A stretch of 12,714 nt of DNA. Source: an uncultured Porphyromonas sp. (GTDB lineage Bacteria > Bacteroidota > Bacteroidia > Bacteroidales > Porphyromonadaceae). The stretch lies in the NCBI GenBank assembly GCA_927910985.1, contig CAKMOP010000229.1, positions 1 to 12,714 on the forward strand, given 5' to 3'. Positions 11,993-12,714 of this stretch are shown here, one piece after another; the first letter of the stretch is position 1, and the number at the start of each line of letters is the position of its first letter. The notes beneath the pieces are model-generated. The model did no database searches. It saw only the letters and a program-made list of their open reading frames with translations, and was not told the origin of the DNA. Made by a program: the position numbers and the translations under genes.

Positions 11993-12714
11993 ATGACGAT
12001 CAAGATGAAAAGTTACTTTGGGTACATCGCGGCGCTCTGCCTCCTCACGCCATTCAGTGGGGTAGCACAGCGCTCCAATGTACGTGCCGCTGATCGCCTA
12101 CTACAGAGCGATAAACCTAATTACACGGAGATCCGTCGCCTCGTCAAGCTCGCCGAAGAGCACGAGGAGACCAAGAATGATCCCTACACCTACTATGTCA
12201 AGGGCCTTGTTGATCACTCTGTCTACAAGGCTGAGTACCGCAAGGTGACGACCCCAGGGAGCGTGGGAGATACGGCGAAGATGTTTCGCCACGTCGTCGC
12301 AGAGCTTGTCGGCTGGCGTCGTGCAGACTCCCTCGATAGGCTGCCTGACCCTTCGACGGGGCGTATTGTCCTGAGGTATCAGAAGAAGATCCAGGACTAT
12401 CTGCGTGAGGATGCTCCGAAAATCTATGAGGCAGGGCTCTTCTGGCTTGATAGCAAGAAGTACTCCGAAGCTACCGAAGCCTTCACTGCAGCCCTCGATG
12501 CTCAGCGTATCCTCTTACCCGTGGGACGCAAGGAGCTTCCCTCCGACACTACGGTGGCAAACCTCGCTTACTACGCCTTAGTCTCTGCCTACACAGGGCA
12601 TCTCTACCCCGAAGTGATCCGCCTCGGTGAGCTTTACCGTGATGTGGCGGCGAATAAGAACGAGGTCTATCAGTTCGTGGCTAAGGCACATCTGGCGACA
12701 CAGGATACGGTGGG
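11993..12714 (+). CDS. Secreted TPR-type protein, 3' truncated by the window
   Basis: The frame is open to the last base (240 complete codons). It starts MTIKMKSYFGYIAALCLLTP with a signal peptide likely cleaved after GVAQ (about residue 26). An alternative ATG at 12005 would drop four residues. The mature part is helical. One recognisable tetratricopeptide unit lies near 143-172 (IYEAGLFWLDSKKYSEATEA), with less clear helical pairs before it (residues 30-75) and after it (185-235, LAYYALVSAYTGHLYPEVI). TPR proteins usually act as scaffolds for protein-protein contact; in this phylum many exported ones sit in the periplasm or outer membrane. No enzyme motif is seen. Its own promoter and a structured leader separate it from yebC. 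The specific function is unknown. Confidence 0.8.
   Translation, partial: MTIKMKSYFGYIAALCLLTPFSGVAQRSNVRAADRLLQSDKPNYTEIRRLVKLAEEHEETKNDPYTYYVKGLVDHSVYKAEYRKVTTPGSVGDTAKMFRHVVAELVGWRRADSLDRLPDPSTGRIVLRYQKKIQDYLREDAPKIYEAGLFWLDSKKYSEATEAFTAALDAQRILLPVGRKELPSDTTVANLAYYALVSAYTGHLYPEVIRLGELYRDVAANKNEVYQFVAKAHLATQDTV

Overview
The window looks like chromosomal DNA of a Porphyromonas-type member of the Bacteroidales. The evidence is the family content (Kbl/SDR-type threonine dehydrogenase, a TonB-dependent receptor with a carboxypeptidase-regulatory-like N-terminus, DUF2141 proteins, and a YebC that starts [10 protein letters not shown]), several promoters matching the Bacteroidota -7 consensus TAnnTTTG, and weak or absent Shine-Dalgarno sequences. 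Nothing points to a phage, plasmid, insertion sequence, CRISPR array, tRNA or rRNA.

Layout. On the minus strand, a threonine-catabolism pair reads leftward: L-threonine 3-dehydrogenase (327-1271), then glycine C-acetyltransferase, cut by the window edge (1-259). A divergent M16 zinc peptidase follows (1532-2773). The 570-base gap after it (2774-3343) carries an array of palindromes with a TATATA core, a G-quadruplex-type tract, a well-formed promoter and what reads as a complete classical tryptophan attenuator: a short leader peptide with tandem Trp codons plus mutually exclusive 1:2, 2:3 and 3:4 hairpins. This controls a stand-alone trpB (3344-4540). After two hairpins comes a three-gene secretion/outer-membrane operon, DUF2141 - TonB-dependent receptor - DUF2141 (4784-7860), closed by a good intrinsic terminator. 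The next gap (7861-8392) holds a second palindrome array that shares spacers with the first but has an AGTACT core. It precedes pheT (8393-10866), which is broken by a frameshift near 9359-9366. Then comes yebC (10903-11630), also broken by a one-base frameshift, at an ATGA overlap at 11145-11148. Two hairpins and a 5' leader with competing folds lead to a secreted TPR-type protein that runs off the right edge (11993-end).

How the genes fit together. Tdh and Kbl together turn L-threonine into glycine and acetyl-CoA. The lone trpB under Trp-starvation control fits indole salvage rather than complete tryptophan synthesis from this locus; genes elsewhere cannot be excluded. The receptor and its two secreted DUF2141 partners probably form one envelope function of unknown substrate. 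pheT is essential in bacteria and yebC is well conserved, so two frameshifts of the same sense within 2 kb are either assembly errors or something unusual.

The most notable points are the trp attenuator on an orphan trpB, the two spacer-sharing palindrome arrays with swapped cores, and the paired frameshifts.
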